Shown here: one piece after another, positions 25,280-36,233 of the stretch
Layout: each line of letters starts with the position of its first letter
Numbering within the stretch: position 1 is the first letter of the stretch
Translations under genes and position numbers: made by a program
The notes under the pieces: generated by a model
What the model was told of the DNA's origin: nothing
Database searches by the model: none
What the model saw: only the letters and a program-made list of their open reading frames with translations
Assembly: GCF_003293675.1 (NCBI RefSeq)
Contig: NZ_CP029984.1
Span: 124,001 to 188,000, forward strand
Source: Gardnerella leopoldii
GTDB taxonomy: Bacteria; Actinomycetota; Actinomycetes; Actinomycetales; Bifidobacteriaceae
Reading direction: 5' to 3'
DNA length: 64,000 nt

Positions 25280-27964
25280 ATGCGCACAGCAGAAATTGCA
25301 AAGCGTTATCTTGACTATTTTGCTAAGAATGGTCATATGGTTGTTCCTTCGGCTTCTCTTATTTCGCCGAACCCAACTACGTTATTTACTATCGCAGGCA
25401 TGGTGCCGTTTATTCCTTACTTGCTCGGAGAGCAGACGCCTCCTTCGCGTCGTATGGCTTCGAATCAGAAGTGCGTTCGCACTCTAGATATTGACGAAGT
25501 TGGTAAGACTACTCGTCACGGCACCTTCTTCCAGATGGTTGGTAACTTCTCGTTTGGCGATTATTTTAAGGAAGAAGCTATTCACTACGCTTGGGAGCTT
25601 TTAACTAGTCCTCAAGATAAGGGCGGCTACGGTTTTGACCCTGAAAAGCTTTGGGTTACTACTTATACTGACGACGATGAAGCCCGCGCAATTTGGAAGA
25701 ACGAAGGCTTCGACCCAGAGCATATGCAAGTTTTCGGTATGGAAGATAACTTCTGGACTACCGGCGGTCCTGGTCCTGGCGGCCCATGCTCCGAAATCTA
25801 CGTGGATCGCGGTCCTAAGTATGGTCGCGACGGAGGCCCAGCTGCTGACGAATCTCGCTTTATTGAGATTTGGGATTTGGTTTTCGAAAATTACCAGGTA
25901 GATAACGTCAAATCTAAGACTGATTTGCATATTGCTGGCGAACTCGATCAAAAGAATATTGATACTGGCGCTGGTTTGGAGCGTTTGGCTTACCTTATGC
26001 AAGGTAAGGAAAATATTTACGAAACTGACGAAGTTTACCCAGTTATTGAAGCTGCAGAAAAGCTTAGCGGCGTAAAGTACGGCGATAATAATGATGCTGA
26101 CGTGCGTTTCCGCGTTGTAGCAGATCACGTGCGTTCCGCTTTGATGATTATGAGTGATGGCGTGCGCCCAAGTAATGTTGGCCGCGGCTATGTGCTTCGT
26201 CGTCTTCTTCGCAGAACTGTTCGCGCAATGCGTATGCTTGGTGTGCAAGATCCAGTTTTACCAACCTTGTTCCCAGTTTCTAAGTCTGCTATGGAGCCAA
26301 GCTATCCAGAGCTTAACGATACTTTCCACGAGGTTAGCGAAGCGGCTTACGGTGAAGAGGACGCTTTCCGTCGCACTCTTGAAAAGGGCACAACTATTCT
26401 CGACTTGGCTGTTGAAAAAGCTAAGAAAGAGCACAAGGATGACCCTATGGTTGGCGGCTCTGACGCGTTTACTTTGCACGATACTTACGGCTTCCCAATT
26501 GAGCTTACTCTTGAGATGGCAGCCGAGCAGGGTGTTAAGGTCGACGAAGCTAAGTTCCGCGATCTTATGAGCGAGCAGAAAGGTCGCGCTCGCGCTGACG
26601 CTTTGAAGAAGCGTCACAATGTGGACGTTAGCGTTTACGACGATATTAAGAAGTCGCTCGAAAAGCCAATCGACTTCCTCGGTTACACCGACTTCTCAAG
26701 TCGTTCAAACGTTTTGGCAATTGTTGAAGCAGGCAAGGGTTCTGTTAAAAGCGTCACAGCTCCTGCAAACGTTGAGATTATTCTCGATCGCACGCCATTC
26801 TATGCTGAGCGCGGCGGTCAGATTGCAGATCAAGGTGAGATTATTTCCGACGACGGCGCAATTTTGGAAGTCGACGATGTTCAGCGTCCAATCAAGGATT
26901 TGATTGTTCACAGCTGCCGACTTACTGAAGGTACTTTGAGCGTTGGTTCTCCTGTAAACACGAATATTGATCAGGTTCGCAGGGCTGCGTTGGCGCGTTC
27001 TCACACCGCTACTCACACTCTTCACAAGGCTTTGCGCGAAGAGCTTGGTCCACAGGCTACTCAGCGTGGTTCTGTAGTTGATCCAGATCGTTTGCGTTTC
27101 GACTTCCAGTGGCCAAAGGCTGTCGATAAGGATGCGCTTTCTCGCGTTGAAGCTCGCGTAAATGAGCGTATTCGTGACGATTTGCAGGTAGTTCCTAAGG
27201 AAATGCCAATCGACGACGCTTTTAAGCTTGGAGCAATGCACTTGTTCGGCGAAAAGTACGGCGATGTTGTGCGCGTTGTTGAAATCGGCGACGGTTGGAG
27301 CCGTGAGCTTTGTGGCGGTACTCACGCTAAGAGCACTGGAAAGATTGGTATGGTAACTATTCTTTCCGAGTCTTCTATTGGCTCTGGTGTGCGCAGAATC
27401 GACGCTCTTTGCGGTGAAGCTGCGTACGAGTATGGCGCTCGTGAACACACTTTGGTTGCGCAATTAGCAGACATGGTTAACGCTCGTCCAGACGAGTTAG
27501 CTGAACGTTTGGAATCTTTGCTTAACAAGATGAAGGATTCTGATCGTAAGCTTGCATCTGTTTACGAAGCTCAATTAAATGAAGCTGTACCAACATTAGT
27601 TGATGAAGCAAAGAATAGTAACGAAAAAGTTAAGTTGGCTCTTAAGAATGTTGGCAACTTTGGCTCATTCGATGCTTTGCGTAAGACAGTTCTAGATATT
27701 CGCGCTCGTTTAGGTGAAGATGCTCCAGTGGTTGTTGCACTTGCTGGTGTTAATGAGGACGATCGTCCAATGATCGCAGTCGCTACAAACGAAGCTGCTC
27801 GCGGTCTTGGTGCTAAGGCTGGCGACTTGGTGCGTACTGCTTCCAAGGTGCTTGGTGGCGGCGGTGGCGGCAAGCCAGACTTCGCTCAGGGCGGTGGTAC
27901 AGACGCTTCTAAGATTGATGAAGCTCTCGAAGCTGCGAAATCAGAAGTAGCTAAGCTCGCCTAG
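25280..27964 (+). CDS. alaS: Alanyl-tRNA synthetase
   Basis: The enzyme charges tRNA-Ala and hydrolyses mischarged Ser/Gly-tRNA. The 894-residue product has the class II aminoacylation domain ([49 protein letters not shown]), the editing domain with [13 protein letters not shown] and [13 protein letters not shown] metal-binding motifs and the C-Ala oligomerisation domain with [15 protein letters not shown]. Full length and all zinc ligands are present. Its TAG overlaps the GTG of ruvX by one base, giving translational coupling. Confidence 0.98.
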   Translation: MRTAEIAKRYLDYFAKNGHMVVPSASLISPNPTTLFTIAGMVPFIPYLLGEQTPPSRRMASNQKCVRTLDIDEVGKTTRHGTFFQMVGNFSFGDYFKEEAIHYAWELLTSPQDKGGYGFDPEKLWVTTYTDDDEARAIWKNEGFDPEHMQVFGMEDNFWTTGGPGPGGPCSEIYVDRGPKYGRDGGPAADESRFIEIWDLVFENYQVDNVKSKTDLHIAGELDQKNIDTGAGLERLAYLMQGKENIYETDEVYPVIEAAEKLSGVKYGDNNDADVRFRVVADHVRSALMIMSDGVRPSNVGRGYVLRRLLRRTVRAMRMLGVQDPVLPTLFPVSKSAMEPSYPELNDTFHEVSEAAYGEEDAFRRTLEKGTTILDLAVEKAKKEHKDDPMVGGSDAFTLHDTYGFPIELTLEMAAEQGVKVDEAKFRDLMSEQKGRARADALKKRHNVDVSVYDDIKKSLEKPIDFLGYTDFSSRSNVLAIVEAGKGSVKSVTAPANVEIILDRTPFYAERGGQIADQGEIISDDGAILEVDDVQRPIKDLIVHSCRLTEGTLSVGSPVNTNIDQVRRAALARSHTATHTLHKALREELGPQATQRGSVVDPDRLRFDFQWPKAVDKDALSRVEARVNERIRDDLQVVPKEMPIDDAFKLGAMHLFGEKYGDVVRVVEIGDGWSRELCGGTHAKSTGKIGMVTILSESSIGSGVRRIDALCGEAAYEYGAREHTLVAQLADMVNARPDELAERLESLLNKMKDSDRKLASVYEAQLNEAVPTLVDEAKNSNEKVKLALKNVGNFGSFDALRKTVLDIRARLGEDAPVVVALAGVNEDDRPMIAVATNEAARGLGAKAGDLVRTASKVLGGGGGGKPDFAQGGGTDASKIDEALEAAKSEVAKLA

Positions 27965-28482
27965 TGCGTGTCTTACAGCTTAAAAATTTACGAATCATAC
28001 CAAAAGCAACACGAAATATGGTGTGGTTAGGTATTGATTTAGGTGACGCAAGGGTCGGACTTGCACTTTCCGACCCTGGTCTCACCTTTGCACATCCTAT
28101 TGGTAATGTGCAAGTGTTTGGAGATTCCTTCCGTGCTATAGATGAAGTGCTTGAAGTTATTGAAGATAACAATGTAGAAAAAGTTGTTATAGGCTTGCCT
28201 TTGCAACTCGATGGCACTGAAGGAAAATCTGCTAAAAAAGCTCTGCGCTGGGGGAAGAATCTAATAAAACGCATGCAAATATTGCATGATGAAAAAGATT
28301 GGGCATTGGATTATATGCCAGAAGTAGTTTGGAAAGATGAGCGTTTGACAACAGTAAGTGCTCATCGTCAGCTTTTGCAAGCAGATCTTTCTACTAAAAA
28401 GCATCGCCCAATGGTGGATCAGCAGTCGGCAGTGTTGATTTTGCAGTCTGCTCTCGATTCAAAATATGCGCAACAAAACTAG
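27964..28482 (+). CDS. ruvX: Putative Holliday junction resolvase YqgF/RuvX
   Basis: The RNase H-like fold is shown by MVWLGIDLGDARVGLALSD with the first catalytic Asp, VVIGLPLQLDGTEG and the WKDERLTTVSAH motif; the last Asp is in RPMVDQQSAVLIL. YqgF proteins act in pre-16S rRNA processing or in recombination. The frame opens with GTG 27964, overlapping the alaS stop; an internal ATG at 28018 gives a more usual 154-residue protein and is an equally possible start. Neither has a clear ribosome site. Confidence 0.93.
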   Translation: MRVLQLKNLRIIPKATRNMVWLGIDLGDARVGLALSDPGLTFAHPIGNVQVFGDSFRAIDEVLEVIEDNNVEKVVIGLPLQLDGTEGKSAKKALRWGKNLIKRMQILHDEKDWALDYMPEVVWKDERLTTVSAHRQLLQADLSTKKHRPMVDQQSAVLILQSALDSKYAQQN

Positions 28483-28527
28483 TAAAAGTAAATGAACAAA
28501 AGTTAGAAAGTAGAAGAGGAGTGTCAA

Positions 28528-29709
28528 ATGTCCGATAGTTTTGATGAGTTCTTTGACAATCATGCACAATGGACTGAGCATGATGATTCTCCTTCATCGT
28601 CTACTTCTAACGGTTCAGATTCGTCAGGAAAATCTCGCAAACGAGCAAAAGCGCGTCTTGCTGCAAAGAAGCGTAAACGTCGAGCAAAAGCAGTTTTAGC
28701 TATATTGATTGTGTTCGTGCTATGTGTTGTTGGTTACGTTGGATACAGTGCTGTGCGTGCGTGGCGTTTGTCTCAGAACAGTGAAGCTGTTGCAGATTGG
28801 TCGGGTCCTGGTTATGGATCTGTTGAGTTTACAGTCGATACTGGCGAAGGCGCTATTACAGTTGCTGAAAAACTAGTGAAAGCGAATGTTGTTAAATCGC
28901 AAGCTGCATTCACTTCAGCTGTTTCTGCAAATAATAAAATTTTGTATCCTGGCGTTTACTCACTGAAAAAACATATGGCTGCTATTGATGTAGTTGATAT
29001 TCTTTCAGATCAAACAAAAGCAGGCGGATTCCTTGATGTTCGTGCAGGGGATCACGCAGCAGACGTTTTGCAAAAAGCTTCAACATTATCTGGAATAAGT
29101 TTAGATAAATTCAAGGCTGCGTTAGCTGATGGCGCCGCAGGAATTCTGCCTGCTGAAGCAAACGGTAGCGTTGAAGGCTGGCTAGAGCCTGGAGTTTATA
29201 ACGTAAAAGCTATGAAAAGTGCGGATGCTATTCTTTCCGCAATGGTAAAAAAGCGTATTGAAAAACTTGATTCTCTTGGAATTCCTAAAGGTAAAGATAG
29301 AGAAAAAGCCTTAATTATGGCGTCTATTGCCGAAGCTGAAGTGAATAATCGCGAATATTATGGCAAAGTTATTCGCGTAATACTGAACCGTTTGGCAAAA
29401 GATATGCCGTTAGGAATGGATTCTACTGTTGGTTACGGCGCAGGAGTAAAACCTATTAAACTCACGCAAGCAATGCTTGACGATGCAAATAATCCGTATA
29501 ATACACGTATTCATAAGGGTTTGACCCCTACGCCTATTGGCATTGCTGGCGACAGCGCGTTGCTTGCAACCATTAAGCCTCAAGATGGTCCATGGCTTTA
29601 CTTCGTCACTACGAATTTGAAGACTGGTGAAACGAAGTTTGCGGATAACAAAGACGACTTTTTGAAATTCCGCGACGAGTACAAGCGCAATAATCCCGAA
29701 GGCAACTAA
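28528..29709 (+). CDS. mltG: Endolytic murein transglycosylase MltG (YceG-like)
   Basis: This membrane enzyme cuts nascent glycan strands of peptidoglycan. The 393-residue product has a Lys/Arg-rich cytosolic part, one membrane helix at about 56-77 (VLAILIVFVLCVVGYVGYSA), a LysM-like segment and the YceG domain with IMASIAEAEVNNREYYGKV (catalytic Glu) and MDSTVGYG..NPYNTRIHKGLTPTPIG. GAGGAG precedes the ATG. It follows ruvX by 45 bp, the standard actinobacterial order. Copy B of the 277-bp element begins 20 bp after its stop. Confidence 0.96.
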   Translation: MSDSFDEFFDNHAQWTEHDDSPSSSTSNGSDSSGKSRKRAKARLAAKKRKRRAKAVLAILIVFVLCVVGYVGYSAVRAWRLSQNSEAVADWSGPGYGSVEFTVDTGEGAITVAEKLVKANVVKSQAAFTSAVSANNKILYPGVYSLKKHMAAIDVVDILSDQTKAGGFLDVRAGDHAADVLQKASTLSGISLDKFKAALADGAAGILPAEANGSVEGWLEPGVYNVKAMKSADAILSAMVKKRIEKLDSLGIPKGKDREKALIMASIAEAEVNNREYYGKVIRVILNRLAKDMPLGMDSTVGYGAGVKPIKLTQAMLDDANNPYNTRIHKGLTPTPIGIAGDSALLATIKPQDGPWLYFVTTNLKTGETKFADNKDDFLKFRDEYKRNNPEGN

Positions 29710-29728
29710 ACTAAGCTTATTTTTGTTT

Positions 29729-30005
29729 GCTGTGGCGCGAGTTTTGGGGGATTTCTCTCCTCGCAAGTTCCCGTCCTTCGTCGCTTTGGCTGTTAGAGGT
29801 TTTTGTGTCTGCTTTGTTCTTTAAAGAATGTTGCTTCCTCAGTCCTCTTTTATTGCTCGTAGAGAAATCCCCCAAACTCTGCGTGTTTAATCTTTAATAA
29901 CCTCGTTTTATCGCAGAGATTTTTCGATTTTTCTTCTTCGCTTGGCGAATCAGCAGCCTGCGGCTCTGACGTTCGCCGCGCTCAGTGCGAAAAATCTCAA
30001 ATCTC
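29729..30005 (-). repeat. Structured 277-bp element, copy B
   Basis: This is the reverse-complement copy of 15595-15870. Read on the minus strand the first 115 or so bases differ from copy A at one visible position, and all three stems are kept, including the 17-bp stem with AGAGAAATCCCCCAAAC at 29858-29874. The region inside the large stem is only about 80% similar. It lies directly after mltG and could also stop its transcript. Confidence 0.85.
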
Positions 30006-30128
30006 TACCACACTGATATCCACACGACTGAATGGTGCGAAATTAAAATATTAAATAAAAATATAGCTTTTAACCACATAGATGTGTTGAGGTTGTAACA
30101 GTTTCGCAAGTTTTCGTAATCTGCTTTA

Positions 30129-30635
30129 ATGAAGCAATTAATTATTACGATACTATCGGTGCTACCAACGCTCACATGTTTAATTTCAGTTTGCGCAACA
30201 GACATAAAAAGTCGCGTAGTGCCAAGACTTTGGGTTGTTATTGCAGGAATTTTTCAATCTTTTGCGAATCTCATATATTCGATTATTTTATTTAGAAATA
30301 TTAGCGTGCTTATTTTCGGCTGGATTTCTTGCGTAATTATTTTTGTAATTTACTGGAGTATGCGAAAAATTTCCGCAAAAAATGCTATTGGCTTCGGAGA
30401 TGTTACGAGCGCGTCAATGATTGCGCAAGCCTTGGTATTATTCGGCTTTGACTGCTTAATTTACTGGTTCGCTTTAGTTGGAGCAGTTGGCTTACTTTGG
30501 CTTTTGCTATGGAAAATTTACTGCAAAATCTGCTCTCCAACCAACGCATCAATACCATTCGTACCAGTAGAAGCAATATCTGCAATACTCGCAGCATTGC
30601 TGTCAATAACAACCAGCTCAATACTTGGTAGTTAG
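30129..30635 (+). CDS. Prepilin peptidase-like membrane protease (A24 family)
   Basis: The 168-residue protein has about five hydrophobic segments and the two conserved aspartate motifs of type IV prepilin peptidases: DIKSRVVP at residues 25-32 and GFGDV in the second cytosolic loop (about 96-100). These are the two catalytic Asp residues. The short form without the methyltransferase domain is typical of TadV/CpaA enzymes that process Flp-type pilins in actinobacteria. No tad genes lie in this window, so the substrate genes must be elsewhere. The ATG has no obvious ribosome site. Confidence 0.85.
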   Translation: MKQLIITILSVLPTLTCLISVCATDIKSRVVPRLWVVIAGIFQSFANLIYSIILFRNISVLIFGWISCVIIFVIYWSMRKISAKNAIGFGDVTSASMIAQALVLFGFDCLIYWFALVGAVGLLWLLLWKIYCKICSPTNASIPFVPVEAISAILAALLSITTSSILGS

Positions 30636-30684
30636 TAGAGTAGAGTATTTAGACGCGTAAATTACTTGAGAATGGAGAAATGGC

Positions 30685-31872
30685 ATGCTTAGATGGCAAA
30701 CGGCAGGGGAGTCGCACGGTGAAGCGTTAGTAGCCATGATTGAAGGTTTGCCGGCTGGCGTGCACATTACTAGCAACGATGTAGTTTCGGCACTTGCTCG
30801 CCGTCGCCTTGGTTATGGTCGTGGAGCGCGTATGAAGTTTGAGCAAGACAAAGTGCGTCTTTTAACTGGAGTTCGCCACGGCGTAACGCTTGGTTCTCCG
30901 ATTGCTGTAGAAATCGCGAATACAGAGTGGCCAAAGTGGACCGAAGTAATGAGTGCAGATCCTTTGGATCACGAGGTTGAGCAAGTTGGCAGAAATGCTC
31001 CTTTGAGCCGTCCTCGCCCAGGTCATGCGGATTTAACTGGCATGCGCAAGTACGGTTTTAATGATGCTCGCGAAGTTTTGGAGCGTTCGAGTGCTAGGGA
31101 AACAGCTTCTCGTGTGGCTTTGGGTGCTATTGCTGATGCGTTTTTACAGCAGGCTTTGGGTGTGCGCACAGTTGCGCATGTTATCGGCATCGGCGGCGAA
31201 TACACTAACAAAAGTTTAGCTTTACCAACACCAGATGATGTTGCCGCTCTGGATGCTTCTCCAGTTCGCACTCTCGACAAAGATGCTGAAGCTAAAATGA
31301 TGGCTCGCATCGACGAAGCAAAAGCAAATGCAGATACGCTCGGTGGAGTAGTGGAAGTGCTTGCTTACGGTATGCCTGCAGGAGTTGGCACATACGTTGA
31401 GTCGGATCGTCGCTTGGATGCAGCTCTCGCGAGCGCGATTATGGGAATTCAGGCTATTAAAGGCGTGGAAATTGGCGACGGTTTTGCAGAGGCAGATCGC
31501 CCTGGATCGGCCGCGCACGACGAAATGGTAACAGGCGAAAACGGGAAAATTAAGCGTCTTACTAATCGAGCTGGAGGAATTGAAGGCGGAATGTCGAACG
31601 GCGAAATTATTCGCGTGCGCGCTGCAATGAAACCAATTCCGTCTATTCCACGCGCTTTGTGCACAGTGGATGTGCTTACTGGCGAAGCTGCTCAAGCTAT
31701 TAATCAGCGCTCAGATTTCACTGCTGTGCCAGCTGCTTCTGTAGTTGCAGAAGCGATGGTAAGGCTTACTTTAGCTAAGTATGCTTTGGAAAAATTCGGC
31801 GGAGATTCTTTGCAAGAAACGCGCCGAAATGTGGAGTCTTACGTAGCTTCCTGGCCGGAGAATATGAAATGA
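30685..31872 (+). CDS. aroC: Chorismate synthase
   Basis: The enzyme makes chorismate from EPSP using reduced FMN. The 395-residue product has the signatures [52 protein letters not shown] and the C-terminal [28 protein letters not shown] lies before the ATG. Its stop overlaps the aroKB start (ATGA), so the aro genes form one transcript: aroC, aroKB, aroQ. Confidence 0.98.
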   Translation: MLRWQTAGESHGEALVAMIEGLPAGVHITSNDVVSALARRRLGYGRGARMKFEQDKVRLLTGVRHGVTLGSPIAVEIANTEWPKWTEVMSADPLDHEVEQVGRNAPLSRPRPGHADLTGMRKYGFNDAREVLERSSARETASRVALGAIADAFLQQALGVRTVAHVIGIGGEYTNKSLALPTPDDVAALDASPVRTLDKDAEAKMMARIDEAKANADTLGGVVEVLAYGMPAGVGTYVESDRRLDAALASAIMGIQAIKGVEIGDGFAEADRPGSAAHDEMVTGENGKIKRLTNRAGGIEGGMSNGEIIRVRAAMKPIPSIPRALCTVDVLTGEAAQAINQRSDFTAVPAASVVAEAMVRLTLAKYALEKFGGDSLQETRRNVESYVASWPENMK

Positions 31873-33551
31873 GCAACACTAAACTTCCGCTAGCTGTTAT
31901 TATTGGCATGCCTGCTGCTGGGAAAACGCGTGTTGGCCGTGAAGTTGCGCATCTTATGAATCTGCCTTTTTATGATACAGATGACATGATCGAGTGCGAT
32001 ATTGATATGTCAATACCGCAATATTTCGAGGAATATGGCCAGGATGCTTTTCGTGAAATAGAAGCTCGCATAGTGCGAGAGGCAATTTTAGGAGATACAT
32101 CTGCAGAAGATTCTACAAAGGGAATAGTTTCGCTTGGTGGCGGTGCGCCTATGCGTGAAGAAACTCAAAAAGTTTTGCGTGAGTATATGCGTAGTGGTGG
32201 TCGCGTTGTGTATTTGCAAGCAAATGCTAAAGAGGCTATTGAGCGCGCAAGCTGGAATAATAATCGTCCTATGTTTTCTGGAGAAGATGCGCAAAAGCGT
32301 TGGATGGAATTATTTGAGCAGAGAGATCCTGTTTTTAAGGCGGTATCGAATATCCACATGCAAACAAAAGGTTCGACTCCGTATATGGCTGCAGAAAAAT
32401 TAAGGAATATGATTATGCAACGTATTGTGCACGTAACAGGTGAGGGAATTGAACCATACGATGTGCGAATTGGCGACGGTGCAATGCAACTTCTGCCGCA
32501 AATGCTTGGAACTAAGCCGGTTAAAGTGGCGTTAGTTCACACGCAACCTGTTCAGCGTCATAGCGACAAAGCTCGAACTATTTTGCGCCAATCTGGTTAC
32601 GAAGTTTTCGACATGCTAATTCCGGATGCAGAAGCTGGAAAAACTATTAAAGTTGCAAGCGGATTGTGGGCTAACTTGGCAGAAGCTGGTTTTACTCGTT
32701 CGGATGCAATTGTTGGTTTAGGCGGGGGAGCAGCAACGGATGTCGCTGGCTTTGTTGCTGCAACTTGGATGCGTGGAATTCGCTATGTAAACTGCCCTAC
32801 TTCGCTTCTTGCGATGGTTGACGCGTCTACGGGCGGTAAAACTGGTATTAATACGGATGCTGGAAAGAATCTAGTCGGCAGCTTTTACACTCCAGCTGGC
32901 GTTTTAGCAGATACTTCTACGCTTGCAACTCTTCCAAACGATATTCTTATTGAAGGCTTGGGTGAGGTTGCAAAATCTGGTTTTATTCGCGACGGTGAAA
33001 TTTTGAAGATTCTTAGCGATGCCAATAATGCGAAGCTTTTGCGTGAATTTAATGGGGATGATTTAGAAAATAATAACGAACTTCACGAACTGCTCGTGGA
33101 GCTTATTGAACGCACAGTTAAAGTAAAGGTGTATCACGTATCGAGCGATTTAAAAGAGCAGGGTTTGCGCGAGTTTTTGAACTACGGGCATACGCTTGGC
33201 CACGCGATTGAGCAGATTGAGCATTTCCGCTGGCGTCATGGAAACGCTGTAGCTGTTGGCATGCTTTTTGCGGCGGAGCTTGCGCAAATTTTAGGATATT
33301 TGGATGCGGGAGACGTTGCGTATCATCGTTCGCTTTTGGATTCGCTTGGATTGCCAACTTCGTGGCAGTGTGCAAAAGATGCGGATGCTGCTTTTGAGTG
33401 CGTGCTTAACCTTATGCATCGCGACAAAAAAGCGCGCGGCAACATGCTACGTTTCGTAATTTTGGATGGTATTTCGAATCCTATTCATCTTGACAACCCG
33501 CCTATTGAAGCAGTTAAAGAAGCTTTCGAGCGCGTTTATAAGCAAAATTAA
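31869..33551 (+). CDS. aroKB: Fused shikimate kinase / 3-dehydroquinate synthase
   Basis: Two enzymes are joined. Residues 1-180 are shikimate kinase with Walker [12 protein letters not shown] (13-23), DTDDMIE, GGGAP and the lid RP..SGEDA; it makes shikimate-3-phosphate. Residues about 190-560 are AroB with [41 protein letters not shown], the metal-binding His residues in [14 protein letters not shown] and the HGNAVAVGM segment; it makes 3-dehydroquinate. The fusion is known in bifidobacteria and relatives. The linker near 180-190 is short. All catalytic residues I could check are present. It overlaps aroC by 4 bp. Confidence 0.97.
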   Translation: MSNTKLPLAVIIGMPAAGKTRVGREVAHLMNLPFYDTDDMIECDIDMSIPQYFEEYGQDAFREIEARIVREAILGDTSAEDSTKGIVSLGGGAPMREETQKVLREYMRSGGRVVYLQANAKEAIERASWNNNRPMFSGEDAQKRWMELFEQRDPVFKAVSNIHMQTKGSTPYMAAEKLRNMIMQRIVHVTGEGIEPYDVRIGDGAMQLLPQMLGTKPVKVALVHTQPVQRHSDKARTILRQSGYEVFDMLIPDAEAGKTIKVASGLWANLAEAGFTRSDAIVGLGGGAATDVAGFVAATWMRGIRYVNCPTSLLAMVDASTGGKTGINTDAGKNLVGSFYTPAGVLADTSTLATLPNDILIEGLGEVAKSGFIRDGEILKILSDANNAKLLREFNGDDLENNNELHELLVELIERTVKVKVYHVSSDLKEQGLREFLNYGHTLGHAIEQIEHFRWRHGNAVAVGMLFAAELAQILGYLDAGDVAYHRSLLDSLGLPTSWQCAKDADAAFECVLNLMHRDKKARGNMLRFVILDGISNPIHLDNPPIEAVKEAFERVYKQN

Positions 33552-33570
33552 TTAATCTTGCGAGGTAAAA

Positions 33571-34026
33571 ATGGAAAATCAGCATACAAAAAAAGTGCTT
33601 GTTGTAAACGGGCCGAATTTAGGTCGTTTAGGCGTGCGACAGCCGGACGTGTACGGTAGCGAGAACTTTGAAATTTTGCGCGAGAAATGCGAAAAGTGGG
33701 GTGCGGAACTTGGGTTTGAAGTAGAAGTGCGCCAAAGTGACGACGAAGCTCAAATGGTTCACTGGATGCACGAAGCTGCCGATACTCATACGCCCGTTGT
33801 TATGAATCCTGCCGCTTTTACGCACTACAGTTACGCGCTCGCGGACGCGGCTCACATGGTTTTGGATGCTGGAGTTCCGTTAATGGAAGTGCATATTTCT
33901 AATCCTGCTGCGCGCGATGCTTTTCGTAAAATTAGCGTAATTAGTCCTGTTGCAACCGGCACTATTACAGGCATGGGATTGTACGGCTATAAGCTCGCTT
34001 TGGAAGCTGTTGCGCATCTTGTTTGA
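33571..34026 (+). CDS. aroQ: 3-dehydroquinate dehydratase, type II
   Basis: The 151-residue protein is the usual length for the type II enzyme, which converts 3-dehydroquinate to 3-dehydroshikimate. It shows [19 protein letters not shown] (catalytic Tyr), [31 protein letters not shown] and the catalytic His in [18 protein letters not shown] precedes the ATG. It sits 20 bp after aroKB. Confidence 0.97.
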   Translation: MENQHTKKVLVVNGPNLGRLGVRQPDVYGSENFEILREKCEKWGAELGFEVEVRQSDDEAQMVHWMHEAADTHTPVVMNPAAFTHYSYALADAAHMVLDAGVPLMEVHISNPAARDAFRKISVISPVATGTITGMGLYGYKLALEAVAHLV

Positions 34027-34088
34027 TTTTGTTCGATTTTTTGCGAATCAACACCCAGCGTCGAGGCTCGAAGATACTATGGAGTTCC

Positions 34089-35771
34089 ATGGTTAGAAGA
34101 CAACATGGTAACTCTCAGGAGCATATTACAAAGCATATTTTTGTCACTGGTGGCGTAGTTTCGTCCCTCGGAAAAGGCCTTACAGCATCATCTTTAGGCC
34201 GACTTTTACGCAGTCGCGGATTGCATGTATTACAACAAAAACTCGATCCTTATATCAACGTTGACCCGGGTACAATGAACCCATTCCAGCATGGTGAAGT
34301 CTATGTTACGGAAGATGGAGCGGAGACAGATCTCGATATTGGTCATTACGAGCGATTCCTCGATGTTTTCTTAAGCCAGAAAGCGAATGTTACAACTGGT
34401 CAGATTTATCAGTCTGTGCTTCGTAAGGAGCGCGCTGGCGAATATTTGGGTCAGTGCGTGCAGGTTATTCCGCATATTACTGGTGAAATCAAGTCGCGTA
34501 TGCGCGCTCAAGCTTCCGACGATGTAGACGTTATTATTACGGAAATTGGCGGAACGGTTGGCGATATTGAGTCCCAGCCATTTTTGGAGGCAGCTCGCGA
34601 AGTTCGTCGCGATTTAGGTCCTGAAAACTGCATGTTTGTGCACGTTTCTTTGGTGCCTTATATTGCTGCAGCTCACGAATTGAAAACTAAGCCAACTCAG
34701 CATTCTGTTATGATGCTTCGCTCTCTTGGCATTTCTCCAGACGCGCTTGTCTTGCGTTCGGATCGTCCGCTTAATCAAGGCATCAAAGACAAGATTTCGC
34801 TTATGTGTGATGTCGATGCTGAAGGCGTTGTGAACTGCGTCGACGCTCCAAGCATTTACGATGTGCCGAAGATTTTGTTCAACGAGGGTTTGGACGCTTA
34901 CGTTGTTCGTGAGCTTGAGCTTCCATTCCACGATGTTGATTGGAACGAGTGGGAAGATTTGCTTGAGCGCGTGCATCATCCAAAGCATGAGCTGAACATT
35001 GCAATCGTTGGAAAGTATATTGATTTGCCAGATGCGTACCTTTCTGTTACCGAAGCTATTAAGGCTGGCGGTTTTGCAAACTGGGCTAAGGTAAACGTGC
35101 GCTGGGTTGCTGCAGACAAGTGCGAAACTCAAGAAGGTGCGGCTGCGGCTCTTGACCAAATGGATGGCATGGTTATTCCAGGCGGCTTCGGAATTCGCGG
35201 TATTGAAGGTAAAATTGGCGCACTTCGTTACGCTCGCGAGCACGGTTTGCCAACGCTTGGTCTTTGCCTTGGCTTGCAATCTATGGTTATTGAATACGCT
35301 CGTCACGTGCTTGGACTTGAGGATGCTAATTCCACTGAGTTCGAGAAGGATTGTGGCGATCCAGTAATCGCAACTATGGAAGAGCAGAAGGATATTGTGG
35401 CCGGTAAGGGAGATATGGGTCACACAATGCGACTTGGCTCTTACCCTGCAACGCTTGAAGAAGGCTCTATTGTTGCTGAGCTTTATGGCACTACGCATGT
35501 TACTGAGCGTCACCGTCACCGTTATGAAGTGAACGTGGCATATAAGGATCGTTTGCGTGAAGCCGGCTTGCGTATTAGCGGTCAAAGCCCAGATGGTAAT
35601 TTGACTGAGTTTGTGGAGCTTCCAAAGGAAGTTCACCCATTCTACGTAGCAACTCAAGCTCATCCAGAGTTTAAATCTCGCCCAACTAAGCCTCATCCAC
35701 TGTTTGCTGGCTTGGTTGCGGCTGCTCTTGAGCATCAAGAGGCTTCTCAAAATAGCAAGGAAGATAAGTAG
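34089..35771 (+). CDS. pyrG: CTP synthase
   Basis: The enzyme converts UTP to CTP using glutamine. The 560-residue product has the amidoligase domain ([22 protein letters not shown], residues about 15-35; [29 protein letters not shown]) and the class I glutamine amidotransferase domain with LGLCLGLQ (nucleophile Cys) and the HPEFKSRP His-Glu pair. Start is ATG 34089 with GGAG a few bases before it; the frame runs back to 34023 but that part has no similarity and overlaps aroQ. Simple tandem repeats follow the stop. Confidence 0.98.
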   Translation: MVRRQHGNSQEHITKHIFVTGGVVSSLGKGLTASSLGRLLRSRGLHVLQQKLDPYINVDPGTMNPFQHGEVYVTEDGAETDLDIGHYERFLDVFLSQKANVTTGQIYQSVLRKERAGEYLGQCVQVIPHITGEIKSRMRAQASDDVDVIITEIGGTVGDIESQPFLEAAREVRRDLGPENCMFVHVSLVPYIAAAHELKTKPTQHSVMMLRSLGISPDALVLRSDRPLNQGIKDKISLMCDVDAEGVVNCVDAPSIYDVPKILFNEGLDAYVVRELELPFHDVDWNEWEDLLERVHHPKHELNIAIVGKYIDLPDAYLSVTEAIKAGGFANWAKVNVRWVAADKCETQEGAAAALDQMDGMVIPGGFGIRGIEGKIGALRYAREHGLPTLGLCLGLQSMVIEYARHVLGLEDANSTEFEKDCGDPVIATMEEQKDIVAGKGDMGHTMRLGSYPATLEEGSIVAELYGTTHVTERHRHRYEVNVAYKDRLREAGLRISGQSPDGNLTEFVELPKEVHPFYVATQAHPEFKSRPTKPHPLFAGLVAAALEHQEASQNSKEDK

Positions 35772-35840
35772 ACTTAAGTAAGATTTAAGTAAGGCTTAAG
35801 TAAAGCTTAAGTGGGACTTAAGTAAGAATTAAGTAAATAG
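35772..35840. repeat. Simple tandem repeat (CTTAAGTAAG-type) after pyrG
   Basis: Six imperfect copies of a 10-11 base unit such as CTTAAGTAAG run directly from the pyrG stop codon. No coding potential. Confidence 0.8.
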
Positions 35841-35849
35841 AAATAAGCG

Positions 35850-36035
35850 GTAAGACTTGGTTTTCCTAAGTTTTGCCGCTTTTTAATTCGTAAACGACCT
35901 TTTCTTGACAACGCTGCAAAGTTTTTGCCGCTTTTTGGCGCGTAACCGACCGAAACTTTACTACGCTGTAAAGTTTCTGCCGTTTTTTGGTGCGTAAACG
36001 ACCTTTTCTTTACACTCGCGTAAAGTTTCTGCCGT
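35850..36035. repeat. CTTTACA-TGTAAAG palindromic repeat array, three clear and one degraded unit
   Basis: The units are in the orientation CGACC..TTTAC..GTAAAGTTTCTGCCGTTTTT, with ends near 35930, 35983 and 36034 (period about 52). A degraded unit ending TTTTGCCGCTTTTT precedes them near 35880. The rest of the 36036-36233 gap, up to sufB, shows nothing more than a probable promoter and the GGAGGTG site. Confidence 0.85.
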
Positions 36036-36233
36036 TTATGTTTTATTAGATTGTGATAAACATTACGTTTTGCACGTAACACGGCTATACCAAGAAATCG
36101 CATTACGCGGTAACCTTAGATAGGTGATAATTGAGTGGGGAGAGTGCAAAAGTAGCGCTTTGGGGAGCAGCTTTTGCCAATTAATACGTACCGCGCGCAG
36201 GTGTGCGTTAAGTATGGAGGTGTTACAGGCTTT

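Noticed and set aside
26705-27463. A 252-codon open frame opposite alaS
   Set aside because: Antisense shadow of a highly biased gene, with no start signal or domain.
34614-35750. A 378-codon open frame opposite pyrG
   Set aside because: It is a shadow of the codon-biased pyrG gene; composition is Asn/His/Leu/Thr-rich without a recognisable domain.
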